NCBI GenBank assembly: GCA_028456385.1
Contig: JALNQF010000008.1
Coordinates: 1 to 64,000, forward strand
Source: Ophiosphaerella korrae
Lineage: Eukaryota; Ascomycota; Dothideomycetes; Pleosporales; Phaeosphaeriaceae
DNA length: 64,000 nucleotides
Direction of reading: 5' to 3'
Shown here: one piece after another, positions 12,046 to 22,229 of the stretch
Layout of the letters: each line of letters begins with the position of its first letter
How positions within the stretch are numbered: the stretch's first letter is position 1
Made by a program: the position numbers and the translations under genes
Notes under the pieces: model-generated
Database searches by the model: none
Told to the model about the DNA's origin: nothing
What the model saw: the letters and a program-made list of their open reading frames with translations, nothing else

Positions 12046-12746
12046 GTTGCGTTATTTCACCATCACATCGGGTTGTCCGGGAGCAAAAGACTCTCTTGGC
12101 GAGGAGTTTGCGGTGTTCTGGTCTACCTGGCTTGGGGTTGACAGGATTTGATATCTTTCACTACACAATTTACATGCTTCAATAACAGAAACCCATACTA
12201 CTCACATTATGCGCCAACGCTCCTTTGCGGCCACGCTCGTTCTCGTGTTGATAAATGTTCAGTCGCTTGGAAAACAATAGAAAAGCAGAGGTGTGTCCAG
12301 GATCGAGCTTAAATTGAACTACACCGCAAAGTGTAGCTAAAGAACATTCCGAGAGAGGCGCCTAAGGATGGCATTGTCAAAAACCACGGCACACCGGGTT
12401 GTCGCTTGTTCTACTGACAGGGTGATACTTGGGACCAGCCAAAAGGCGCTTTCTTTTGCCCAAAGAGAGCAGGTTTCAAGCGATCTACTGTTAAATCTGC
12501 ATCCCATTGAATACGATATGAGAGAATAAGAATTCATTTGAAAATGGATGTGCCTGGCCACTCCAATTGGCTGTTGTAATGATGAGCTGCCTAACACCAA
12601 TCCGCAGCACTGAGTGGCAGGGGTCTCTATACTCATGTGCTAGCGTGCTAGCGTGTTCTTCGCGCATTTCGCACGCGTCGTTGCCTGTGTGTGCCATGCA
12701 GCAACTTCTCAATCGAGATGTCACCGAACTCGCAATCACCTCCACC
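12046..12746. other. intergenic between calcineurin B and RDH54
   Basis: The 3' flank of CNB1 and the promoter region of the helicase. The frame of the helicase is open upstream to 12567, but the sequence before the ATG at 12747 does not resemble the family. No other feature was seen. Confidence 0.5.
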
Positions 12747-15413
12747 ATGAAGCCTTTTAGGCCTCCCGCCTTTGTACGACCCGACTTACAGAATGGCGAG
12801 CCACCGCAAAAAAAACGGAGGGTGCCGTCCGACCAATACTCCTCGAGCAATACAACAATAAACCGAAAGCCACTTGTTAGCGTGGCAAACCCCGCTCCAA
12901 CACCCACGACACACAATGATAATGATGGCAAATATTACACCGTTCTGTGGCGAAAGTACACGACTAAGAAGAATAAGACATGGGACGGGGACGGTGTGCT
13001 TGCTGTGGTAGCTGGCTATGCTATACTCACTGATAGTGATACTGGAAAAGAGGTTGGAAAAGGAGCCTGTGGCCGGATGCTACTACCTGGGTCGGCGTTG
13101 TCGCTAGGTGGCAAGGAAATCGAGATCGATGCGGTCATGGAAAAGGCAGATTATCTGGCTGGTCGCGTGTTCCTGGGCACCGCCGCTACAGCGCCCGTGC
13201 AACAACAAAAGTCCGCCAATTCGACTAAGCCAAAGCCGAAGAAACCAGGCGGTATGTTTGGTGCTGCCATCGCAGAGTTTACAGAGAAGGAGGAGGCGCC
13301 CGAGTACAAGCCTTCTGTTGCTCGCAAACAACAATTCAAGACGCCTTTGCTATCGAATACGGTACTGCCCCGAGGCACTCCATCCGTTCCCCAACCACGC
13401 CATGATCCGAACTCGCCCAATGCGTTAATCATGAAACGACCTACGACACATCCCAAGGGGAAACAAATCGTTGATGTGGTAGTCGATCCCGTGCTCAGCA
13501 AACACCTTAGGGATCACCAGCGCGAAGGTGTGCAGTTTCTCTATGAGTGTGTGATGGGCATGCGATGCGAGGGCGAGGGCGCCATCATGGCCGATGAAAT
13601 GGGTCTAGGGAAGACATTACAAACTATCACATTATTGTGGACCTTAATGAAACAGAATCCGGTCTATGAGAGTCAGCCAGTTGTTACGAAAGCACTGATT
13701 GTGTGTCCAGCCGGCTTGGTAGACAACTGGAAGCGTGAGTTTCGTAAGTGGCTCGGAAATGAGAGAATTGGTGTTTTCATAGCCAATGGTAAGGACAAAA
13801 AAATTACTAATTTCACTATGGGCAAGGCGTATAACGTCATGATCATTGGATATGAGATGCTTCGTACTGTTCAGGAGGAACTAAAGAAAGGCAGTGGTAT
13901 TGACATCATCATTGCCGACGAGGGTCACAGGTTCAAGACTGCTAACAACAAAGCGATGTTGGCAATCCAATCTTTGAACACTGAACGCCGCATCATACTT
14001 TCGGGAACGCCTCTCCAGAACGACTTAGGTGAATTCTACACTGCAATCGATTTTGTCAATCCCGGACTTCTTGGGCAACGGTCTGCCTTCAAGAGGACAT
14101 TCGAAGTCCCAATCGTGCGCAGCCGTCAACCGGAAGCAAGCGAGTCAGAGCTTGAGAAGGGTGAGGCTCGATGGAAAGAGCTTGTCTCGTTGACAAGCCG
14201 GTTCATGATTCGACGAACCGCCGAAGTCCTTAGCAAGTACCTACCACCCAAAACGGAGCATATCGTGTTCTGTAGGCCGACCAAAGCACAAGCTGAAGCA
14301 TATCGCTCTATTCTATCCTCCTCCATCTTTGCAGTTGCTTTGGGCAACACCGATACAGCACTTCAGCTCATCATGGTACTGAAAAAGATTTGTAATAGTC
14401 CGTCGTTGCTGAAGTCCACAAAGGATGACGAGGACAATCCTTCCGAAATGCAAAAGACTCTACTTCCTCTGATACCACCACATGTACTCAAGTCGAACGC
14501 TTCAAGCACCAAACTCCGTCTTCTGGATAGCCTGGTTCATAGTATCTACACCACTACCGAAGAGAAAATCGTCATCGTATCGAACTACACCACCACACTG
14601 GACATGATCGAATCTCTCCTCGTTTCTCTATCCTACACCTACCTACGCCTTGACGGTAGCACACCCACATCAAAACGTCAAGCACTCGTCGAGAAATTCA
14701 ACAAAACGCCCAAGACTGCCAACTTCGCATTCCTCCTCTCTGCCAAGTCCGGCGGCGTTGGCCTGAACCTCATCGGCGCCAGCCGCATCGTCCTATTTGA
14801 TATCGACTGGAACCCCGCAACAGACCTCCAAGCCATGGCTCGCATCCATCGCGACGGCCAAAAACGGCCTGTCAAGATATATAGGTTCCTCGTGCAGGGA
14901 GGCATAGACGAGAAGATTTACCAGCGCCAGATCATGAAGATGGGGCTTGCGAATGCAGTAGTCGATAACAAGGCGTCTGCTTCTTCATTTTCGAGAGAAG
15001 AGCTGAGGGATTTGTTCCGTTTGGATGAGAGGGAGACTTGTCAGACGCACGATTTGCTGGGGTGTATGTGCAACTGCCGGGGCTCGCTCGAACCCCAGGT
15101 TGAAGAGGAATATAATGAGGCGAAAGAAGGAGAAGACGACGACGATTACCCTGGTCTCAAACCAGCCAGCCAAATCGATATGGAGTTACAGGAGTCGCAA
15201 TTCAAAGCTAGGCGCGCGGCCAAGCAGCCGAAACTGCGTATGCTCATGGAGTATTGCCACATTCAAACGAATATATTGAAACAGGCCAACGACGACGACG
15301 ATGGGCTGGAAGAAGCTGAGATAGCTCGTGCTGTTGATGACGATGTTCTTCTCGAGTTACTGAAGCAGCCGGAATGTAACGTGGGTTTTTTGCTGACGAA
15401 ATCATCGTCGTAA
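12747..15413 (+). CDS. RDH54: Rdh54/Tid1-type Swi2/Snf2 DNA translocase (Rad54B-like)
   Basis: A single-exon gene for 888 aa. The start MKPFRPPAFVRPD has a good context (CACC ATG). The N-terminal block YTVLWRKYTTKKNKTWDGDG is diagnostic for Rdh54/Tid1 rather than Rad54. The Snf2 ATPase core shows motif I DEMGLGKTLQ (K289), motif II DEGH (D391), motif III SGTPLQN, motif V SAKSGGVGLNLIGASR and motif VI QAMARIHRDGQKRPVKIYRF. The C-terminus holds a conserved Cys-rich piece (RDLFRLDERETCQTHDLLGCMC) and an acidic tail. The family enzyme works with Rad51/Dmc1 in recombination, removing recombinase from duplex DNA and promoting strand invasion in the nucleus. Length and motifs are complete. Confidence 0.93.
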   Translation: MKPFRPPAFVRPDLQNGEPPQKKRRVPSDQYSSSNTTINRKPLVSVANPAPTPTTHNDNDGKYYTVLWRKYTTKKNKTWDGDGVLAVVAGYAILTDSDTGKEVGKGACGRMLLPGSALSLGGKEIEIDAVMEKADYLAGRVFLGTAATAPVQQQKSANSTKPKPKKPGGMFGAAIAEFTEKEEAPEYKPSVARKQQFKTPLLSNTVLPRGTPSVPQPRHDPNSPNALIMKRPTTHPKGKQIVDVVVDPVLSKHLRDHQREGVQFLYECVMGMRCEGEGAIMADEMGLGKTLQTITLLWTLMKQNPVYESQPVVTKALIVCPAGLVDNWKREFRKWLGNERIGVFIANGKDKKITNFTMGKAYNVMIIGYEMLRTVQEELKKGSGIDIIIADEGHRFKTANNKAMLAIQSLNTERRIILSGTPLQNDLGEFYTAIDFVNPGLLGQRSAFKRTFEVPIVRSRQPEASESELEKGEARWKELVSLTSRFMIRRTAEVLSKYLPPKTEHIVFCRPTKAQAEAYRSILSSSIFAVALGNTDTALQLIMVLKKICNSPSLLKSTKDDEDNPSEMQKTLLPLIPPHVLKSNASSTKLRLLDSLVHSIYTTTEEKIVIVSNYTTTLDMIESLLVSLSYTYLRLDGSTPTSKRQALVEKFNKTPKTANFAFLLSAKSGGVGLNLIGASRIVLFDIDWNPATDLQAMARIHRDGQKRPVKIYRFLVQGGIDEKIYQRQIMKMGLANAVVDNKASASSFSREELRDLFRLDERETCQTHDLLGCMCNCRGSLEPQVEEEYNEAKEGEDDDDYPGLKPASQIDMELQESQFKARRAAKQPKLRMLMEYCHIQTNILKQANDDDDGLEEAEIARAVDDDVLLELLKQPECNVGFLLTKSSS

Positions 15414-15790
15414 GTTCACAGTAGGAGTGTGTGTGTTCGCGGATATTGTTACGAGCATAGCGCAGGCGTTAGGATCTTTGAGAAGATGTGAATGAGCGCC
15501 TCACCATGCATGAGGATGCCGGTGAGGAAATGAAGATACAAGAATACTATGGCACTTTACACCCTATACATAGATTCAAATATGTCATTAATACCGCAAA
15601 CGCATGTCAATATCTACTCAGCCCCTGCTGTGAAGATCTGTTACTATATAGTACTCAGTCCATCCATTGTTCTCACTGTTCCACACTTGCTCGCCCCTTC
15701 CTCAACCAAAAGTCACGCCCTCCTTTCCCAACCAAACCGCTTTTTCTCCCACCCCAGCCGACAAAAAGAAGAATCTCACACAGTCTGAAT
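15414..15790. other. intergenic, no gene seen
   Basis: The 3' flank of RDH54 and the 3' side of the minus-strand tRNA. The T-rich segments opposite the tRNA would be read as its Pol III terminator region. No other feature was seen. Confidence 0.45.
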
Positions 15791-15872
15791 CTCTCAGACG
15801 GGGAATTGAACTCCGGTCTCCGGCGAGCTGTGCAATGACAAGCCGGAATACTAACCACTATACTATCTGAGA
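15791..15872 (-). tRNA. tRNA-Asp (GTC) with a ~10-nt intron
   Basis: On the minus strand the acceptor stem TCTCAGA pairs with TCTGAGA, followed by discriminator G, the usual one for tRNA-Asp. The D arm is TAGTATAGTGGTTAGTA (box A region) and the T arm contains GGAGTTCAATTCC (box B). The anticodon stem CCGGC/GCCGG encloses TTGTCA, a short extra segment (about TTGCACAGCT), then C. That gives anticodon GTC with an intron after position 37. Stems and invariant bases are intact, so the gene looks functional. Confidence 0.9.
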
Positions 15873-17721
15873 TGCGAACCGGGGCTCTTCGACGATGGAG
15901 GTTTCTGAAACAAAACGGTAGATGGAGCACATAAAAGTATACTACTCTGTAGAAAGCGTGAATGAACTTTGTAATGATTAGTGGCAGGATGAGGTCAAAG
16001 GGTGTGGGCAGCTGCGTTCATCGTGTGGGCCGTGCTCAGGTAAAATGTGGGAGGCAGGTACGGTGGGGTGTTTGGGGTGGTGGGCGAGGGCCAATGTGAA
16101 CCTGACATGTGCTTATGTTTTACTTTGTTGGCAGGCAGCCTTTTTCAAAGAACAGAGGAGGTGGCGTGGGACTGAAGAAGTTTTGGTAAAGTGTTCGAGT
16201 TCACGTCAGATCATGGGGCATATCTGTATCACAACTTTTGGAACGTCTTGTGGGACTGGCTTGTAAGAGATCTTGTCCTGTTTAATCATCTATGGCTTCT
16301 TCATTGTGAGTCATAATGACTCTCAGCTCAGCGTATTCTAGGGTAAATGCTTACGTCACGAAGATTTTGCACCAGGTATATTTTCCGCTGGACAATGTGG
16401 CTGGTACGGCTAGGCGTGATTAGTATTGTATGTGTGGCACTCTTAAATGTGCGACCTCTTGGGGTGTTAGTTTGCGAAGACTTGGTTTGAATAAGACGAT
16501 GCGGTTATGATGCGGCAGCGGTAGGCGAGGCAGATTGGCTGACAAGGTAGGTATGTGCTAGATATGTCCATAACCATGTCTTGGCCTCTGTGGATAGCGG
16601 ATGAGTTATTGAATGAGACGCAGTGTAATTTGGACACGGTCAAGTGCAGTAAATATAACCACGGAACCTGAATACTGGGAAAGAGACAGCGGAACGGCGG
16701 GGGACCAATGGGATTACACTACTTTGTAAGAGCCAGGTTTGGTGGCATGTCATTGTTGACGGTCGCATCGCATGTTGGTGCTTGGCAGCGACAAATGCTG
16801 TGTCGCTTGGGCCAGTCGCAGCGCCTGAGGCGGTGCAAGGCAGGCACGGCTATGATGTTCGGACCGCGCGAGGTGCTTATTAGGTATTCATTTCGGGGCC
16901 TAGGAGGGATGATTAGCGACGGGAGGCCAGTATATTAGGACAGGTGAGCGGTGTTGCGTGTTGCATCAAAGAGGACAAGGATGCAATGCATCGACTATCA
17001 GTCTATTATCTATGCACCGGAGGGTGCAGTGCAGAGCATGCTACGTCATTTGCAGCAGGGCTGAGGGCCTACGAGATGTGGTGGCTGCAAGGTCAGACTG
17101 TGTAAGTGGATGCGCAGCAGCGCGGCACGGAAACATGGGCATTTGGACTATTGAATCTAGTCTTGGCCAGGGTTGCGGTGACGAGCTGACGACGGTGGAG
17201 GGTGAACAGGACAGGACCAGGCCAGCAGCGAAACACGAGGTTGGATGGAATAGCGGTGCTCTCTGAGCAGGACGTCTCGTGGCTGAGCCCGGGCGCCATG
17301 CAAGTCGTCGGCCTCAGCAGCCATACGAGGACGATGGCGTTGAAGTGCTCGGCTCAGGCCTCACGCTCTCTCTTTCGCTCTGACGGCATTTTGCAGCCTT
17401 TTCATTGACACAAGTTGCCGACGTTCGCTATCCATTACTGCCTTGTCTTGCTGTTCTCACCTTGCTGCTATCCAATACCAGACTAACGCATCCGGTCCCG
17501 AGGCGATCAGCGCGGCGCCAGGCTGAATCCACCAGCCAGGGCTAGGAATCGAGACTCAATAGAGAGCCGCGCGTGGAGCGTTTCAAAACCAGCTGCGCCT
17601 GTCCCTTTTCTCTCTTTTCCATCTGGACCGCTTCCTGGCTTCCTAGCTTCCCGGCGCTGCATGAAGAGTTGTGTATATTACTGGCGCTGCACACCCGAGT
17701 CGCGGCAGGCCAACCAGCCCA
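15873..17721. other. gene-empty stretch
   Basis: 1.85 kb with no supported coding region. Short frames occur on both strands without domains or splice-linked partners. The last ~400 bp are the 5' region of the membrane-protein gene. Confidence 0.5.
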
Positions 17722-18759
17722 ATGCGCGATAGCTACAGCATCAACAGCAGGAGCTACATCAACATTGGCGACGACCGTCATGACAGCGGCCAAGGTGGCG
17801 GTGGGGAGAAGAGAGATGGCCGGAGCACGCCCTGGTACTGGCGCCTGGTAGCCCTCGCGGCCTCGTGGATGATTCTGTGCGGCTACCTCATCCTGCCGGG
17901 CCTGTACGTACGCGACGCCAGCCAGATCAAGATCCGCCAGGCTGTCCTGACTGTCTTTGTCGTTGCGCTGCTCACTGCTGGCTACTCCTTCACTCTGCTG
18001 CTCTGCTTTGCCTGTCGCAACGAGCACTTCCAGGCCGAGGGCATCTTCCTGTATGCACCCTCACCACATGCACATGCACATGCACACGTCACCTGCTAAC
18101 AAACCACCAGCCCCGCCCTCACCTCCTCCGCCATCGGCCTCATCTCCATTGCCTACAACTTCCTCTCCTCGTACTCGTACGTCTGGGGCACCTCGGCCAT
18201 CACCGGCACCGTCGTGAGCACCACGGCCACCATCGTCTACGGCGGCTTGCTCCTCTGGTCGCAACGCCGCATCAGCAAGAAGAAGGAAACCACCAAGCCG
18301 CGCCAACTATGGTCCAACGATTCCTACTACTCCAACTACGTCCAAAACATGTACCCCACCACTCGCTCCCCTTCCGCCCCCGCCGAACCCCCGCTATCAG
18401 AAGACGACCGCGTAAGCCAGCAGATGGCCCTTCTCCTTAACAGGTCAGCCGACTCGCGCATTAGCCCCGACGCAAATAGCACCACATACAAGATCGACCT
18501 GCCCATAGACAGAGAGCAAGAGGAGCGGCAGGCGCGCAGCCAAGAGCTGGTAGGCACACCCGCCCAAGCGACAACAGAGTGGAATCGCGCTCGGGCAGAC
18601 AGCAGACCCGACAGCTTGAGCGAGCAACAGGCCTGGGAGCACTGGCAAGAACGTGGCCGCACAACCAACCGCCCAGCGAGCACTAGCCAAGGAAGCAACC
18701 ATTCCAGAGGGCTAAGTCGTGAAGAGCGGAGAAGGGAGATTGAGCTTGGACATCCATAA
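17722..18759 (+). CDS. four-TM integral membrane protein of unknown function
   Basis: Two exons, 17722-18050 and 18111-18759. The 60-nt intron carries a (CACATG)n run and a CTGCTAAC branch site, and splicing restores GIFL-PALTSSAIGL. The start MRDSYSINSRSYINIG is preferred over the longer in-frame ATG at 17671. The protein is about 325 aa. After a hydrophilic N-terminus it has four hydrophobic segments (around WRLVALAASWMILCGYLIL, AVLTVFVVALLTAGYSFTLLL, ALTSSAIGLISIAYNFL and TGTVVSTTATIVYGGLLLW). A long hydrophilic, probably cytoplasmic tail rich in Ser, Arg and Gln follows. The layout is MARVEL-like or Sur7-like, but I recognise no defining motif. Function unknown. Confidence 0.72.
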
Positions 18760-19490
18760 CCATCTTTCGCCCTCTATTGCTTCGTTTGAGCATATATTTG
18801 TCGCTAGCTGGGGAGTTTCTGGAGTCATACAGGGAAGGATACCTGGGTTGCAATGCTGATTTGAAACGCGCTATGATTTCTACCCCCTACATGTAATGAT
18901 TATACCTCTGCGCTTCAATAACGAAAGTGCCTTGGCTACACCAAATATCAATCCATATCAAAATCACCTACAAATACGCCCTCGGTACCACACCACACGC
19001 CCCCCCCCTCAGTTTCAGGCACAAACATGCACATCTTACTAAATACACATACGCACCCTTCCCACAACTTCCGGGACACATGCACATGCGCACCCCCTGG
19101 CCCCCATCTCATCCGACCATAAACGCAACCCACAATCCGAGACTCACTATTTCGGTACCGATAAAACGCTAGAGCGTTTGTGTGCTTCCGATGCGGTGCC
19201 CGACGGGAGGGTGTGGGCAAGGCGAGCACGTTACGTGTGGCGTGGGCGCTGATGTGAGATGAGAGATAGCAGGACGTGTGGCGGTGTAAGGCTGTGCCAC
19301 AGGACTTGAATACCACCCGGCCCCATTCCCGGTGCCCTGAGGAAAAGCAATATTCAGAAAGGCATTCCATTGCACTGTGCCTTTGAATGGTATGGTATGG
19401 TATGGTATGGTATGGTTAACTAAAAGAAGAACACGCTTACCCAGCGTCAAGACTACTCGCCGAAACCGATGGACTTGTCTTCATACTGCT
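18760..19490. other. intergenic between convergent genes
   Basis: The 3' flanks of two convergent genes. It contains a C-rich segment near 19000 and a pentanucleotide repeat (listed separately). No coding feature was seen. Confidence 0.5.
19387..19416. repeat. (TGGTA)n pentanucleotide microsatellite, ~6 units
   Basis: Six direct copies of the 5-bp unit ATGGT between two convergent genes. A plain short tandem repeat, likely length-variable. Confidence 0.95.
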
Positions 19491-21082
19491 TTATACCTTC
19501 AAAGCAAAGCCCTTCAAGTACTCATAATGGCCCACATTTGCCGCGACCGTATCGCGAATCACCTTCGCTCCTTCCTCGCCATACTTCTCTGTCCACTCGG
19601 CAAACAGCTCCTCGTCACTCTTCGGCACCTTCTTCTGCTCCCAATTAGCCCCGTATCCAAGCCCTAAACACATCAAGTTAAACCTACATGAGTGCGCGCC
19701 CTCAATTCCGTGCTGTCCAGTGCATCTTCGTGGAACCCCTTCCACTTCTCAAACGCCTCCTTAGCAATCGCCTGGTCCTCTTCCGTGTCCCAGATCAGCA
19801 TTTCGGGCTCCCATGGGATGCCCGTAGAGTTGCAGAATGCTTGGATGATGCCGGTCGGGTTATCGAGTAGGTCGTCTGCATCGACGACGCAGATTTCTAC
19901 TCTATCGTGGCCGTTGACGCCGTTAGTGCCGTTGGCGCCGTTGGACTCGGAGGGGCGGCCAGCGGACTCGGGCCCGATTTGGCCTTCGCTGCGGAGGTAG
20001 TCGAAGAGGCGGCGGAGTTCTTCGTAGCCTGCTTCGTCTGGGCGGAAGTTGTAAAAGCCGGTTAATTTGTCGAGGGGTGGGATGGTGCAGCGGTAATAGC
20101 TGGGGATGCTGTTCCTCGGGTGGCGGATGAGGAACGTGAAGTGGTAGGTTGCGAGGAGATCTGCGGGGATGACTGTAGGGTTGTTCGGCTCGCCTTGCGT
20201 GTTGTAGGGGTAGCCAGACCCATTGGGTGTGTGTGATGATACTGGGGAGAGCTGCGTGGTGTCCGTTCCGACGCCTCGGCGGTAGTTGGCTAGAGAGGGT
20301 GCTACGGTTGAGGGTTTTCCGTTAGGTGGTATCCAGTATTGTGCCATGTCTTTGATGAAGACGCGTTTGCCCTGTGTGGTGTGAGTTTCTCCTCGGCCAT
20401 TTTTGGCATCATGTGGACGAAAAAGATAGAAAATGTGATTGTAGCAGTGTGACTGAACATAGCGATTTGCGTAGACGTAATTTCATGGCCTTGTTATGTA
20501 AGCGTTGAGCTAAGAAGGCCATGAAATATCCGTAAACAGGGGCACGGAATCGTCGGATGGACCTCTAATGAGTTTGCCAAATAGGATCTATGCCAATTTG
20601 CGTCATTGAGCCACAAATAAACGTTAATCGTGGGGTATGCATGGAGGCGCACATGATGTTCGTCATGACGAATAGGAGATGGTCTTGGCCATCCAATGAT
20701 CGTAGGAGAGTTTCAACCTCATCTCGAGGATTTAGAAAAATCATGATGGAAATTCAACAATCAAAGCCAGAAAAATGGCACACAAACCTTTGAGTTCTCT
20801 TTCACAATCCTGTCAAAGATTGTTCTGTATGTGCTCTCAGAGTAACCGCTCTCTTTCCGGCTTTGAGCATCGTTCTCGTAACGCTCTGCAAGACGCTCCG
20901 GTCCAAAGTAAAATGCGTCACCAAATGGCTCATGTACGCATTGGAGAGTTTTGTGTCGGGTCATAAACACCTAAGGGCTGTAAGCAACGCTACTCTTGAA
21001 TCACAAATCGACATCATACGCGCTCGAAGGCCGTCGAGCAGGCCCTCGGGTGAGTAGCCACAAAGATAGGCCTTTGCGACAT
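19491..21082 (-). CDS. sulfotransferase-like P-loop protein
   Basis: Four exons on the minus strand: 21082-21020, 20970-20788, 20371-19688 and about 19637-19491. The last acceptor is at 19635 or 19638. Exon 1 starts MSQRPIFVATHPRACSTAFER, which holds the sulfotransferase 5'-phosphosulfate-binding type loop. Exon 2 continues VFMTRHKTLQCVHEPFGDAF. Exon 3 starts GKRVFIKDMAQYW and includes FTFLIRHPRNSIPSYYR, which resembles the 3'-phosphate-binding region. This is the fungal family usually annotated only as sulfotransferase-like or P-loop NTPase; its acceptor substrate is not known. An asparagine/glycine-rich insert (SNGANGTNGVNGHD) sits in exon 3. Intron 2 is 416 bp, far longer than the other introns here, and contains a hairpin. 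Confidence 0.75.
20480..20527. repeat. 13-bp perfect inverted repeat inside a long intron
   Basis: ATTTCATGGCCTT (20480-20492) and its exact complement AAGGCCATGAAAT (20515-20527) are separated by 22 bp. The repeat lies in the 416-bp intron 2 of the sulfotransferase-like gene and could form a strong hairpin. It may mark a small insertion that lengthened the intron. Confidence 0.85.
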
Positions 21083-21856
21083 TTTGTCGTCTAAGATGTG
21101 TGAAATGATAGAAGTTCAAAGGATCTGTGTTCCAAGTATCCTATGCGAAGCTCCTTGTAAGGGTAAACGGCTTGGGTATATCTCAAACTGAGTGCGCAGC
21201 TGCCCCACGAAAACAACGGATCCACCCAAGACTTTATAAAAATCTCAAAGCAAGAGACTGGAAGCTGATCCACAATTCCTGTTGGGATCTCCCGTAGCGG
21301 CGGGTTGGGATATGTTACTAGCGTACTCAGAGCAGCCAGAAGTACCTGGCTGTCTAAGCGTGGCTGCTCCAGACAGGACATGGCGTAGGATCTATATGCT
21401 CGCCTACCATGGCAAAAGAAAACATCTACATTCAAACGAGTACAAAATAGGATGCTCTGAAGTCATCGTTATCCATATCTATCCTAGAAGCGTAGTCGTA
21501 TTGGCTGGCCCGTTAGCCGAGTGATGCCACGGTCGGAAGGTCCTCCTCAGTCTGACGCTAGCTCCATTTCCGCTAATGCACGTTGCGATTGCCCGACGGA
21601 ATATCGCACGCTAGCACACATTTGCCTCTCGCCAGTTTGCGCACTTCTCACTGTTGATTCACTCAAATTCGAGTCTTGGGTGCATAACCGACCACGTTTC
21701 CGACATACGACATTGCGTGGCTGTCTTGCGTTTGCACGGGTGATTGCAATTGGAGGATCGGTCCTCAAACCTACACGCCCTCTCTCAAATAGTAACTGGA
21801 CACATAATTGTGTACTGTCGGAAGGAGATCGTCCAAAAAAGCCCTTGTTTGGGCTA
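21083..21856. other. intergenic, no gene seen
   Basis: The upstream region of the minus-strand sulfotransferase-like gene up to the MITE. Overlapping 120-aa frames at 21521-21924 lie on both strands and run into the MITE; neither has a recognisable domain. Confidence 0.45.
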
Positions 21857-22229
21857 ACGTGTTCCACCAACATTCCGGCCACCCCAAAAACCCACCAAAA
21901 ATGAGAAAAACCAGACCTTAACATCTCAACAACAGCTGAATAATAAATTCTAAAATCCTATTATCAGCATTTTATACCTACTCTAAGACTCTTATTAAGG
22001 TCCTAGCGTAATAAGCCTGGCCGTTATTAGGATATCAAGTTTTGGCCCCCAATCTTGAGCTACATTGAGACACCTCTAGAACGACTTAATAGATCATGTT
22101 TTAATTCTAACATGAGGCTTAGAGTAGGCATAAGAGGCGAAATCTAGGATTATAGAATTTATTACTAAGCCGTCGTTGAGATGTTAAGGTGCGGAATGGT
22201 GGAGTGACCGGAATGTTAGTGGAACACGT
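21857..22229. mobile_element. foldback MITE with TA target duplication (Tc1/mariner-type)
   Basis: The left end ACGTGTTCCACCAACATTCC is matched at the right end by the inverted copy ACGTGTTCCACTAACATTCC. The imperfect inverted repeats extend inward for roughly 150 bp on each side, sharing CCTTAACATCTCAAC, AATAAATTCTA and CCTACTCTAAG. Both outer ends are flanked by TA (21855-21856 and 22230-22231), the target duplication of Tc1/mariner/pogo elements. No transposase frame is present, so it is non-autonomous, about 373 bp. The centre is AT-rich. Several arm mismatches are C/T transitions, which fits RIP-like decay. Confidence 0.85.

Noticed and set aside
12567..12746. N-terminal extension of the RDH54 frame by 60 residues
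   Set aside because: The extension does not resemble the family, while the ATG at 12747 has a strong context and begins the conserved N-terminus.
18061..18306. 81-aa minus-strand frame over the membrane-protein gene
   Set aside because: Overlaps an intron with a (CACATG)n run and the second exon of a well-supported plus-strand gene.
21521..21924. About 125-aa frames on both strands just before the MITE
   Set aside because: They run into the MITE's left arm, mirror each other, and have no domain.
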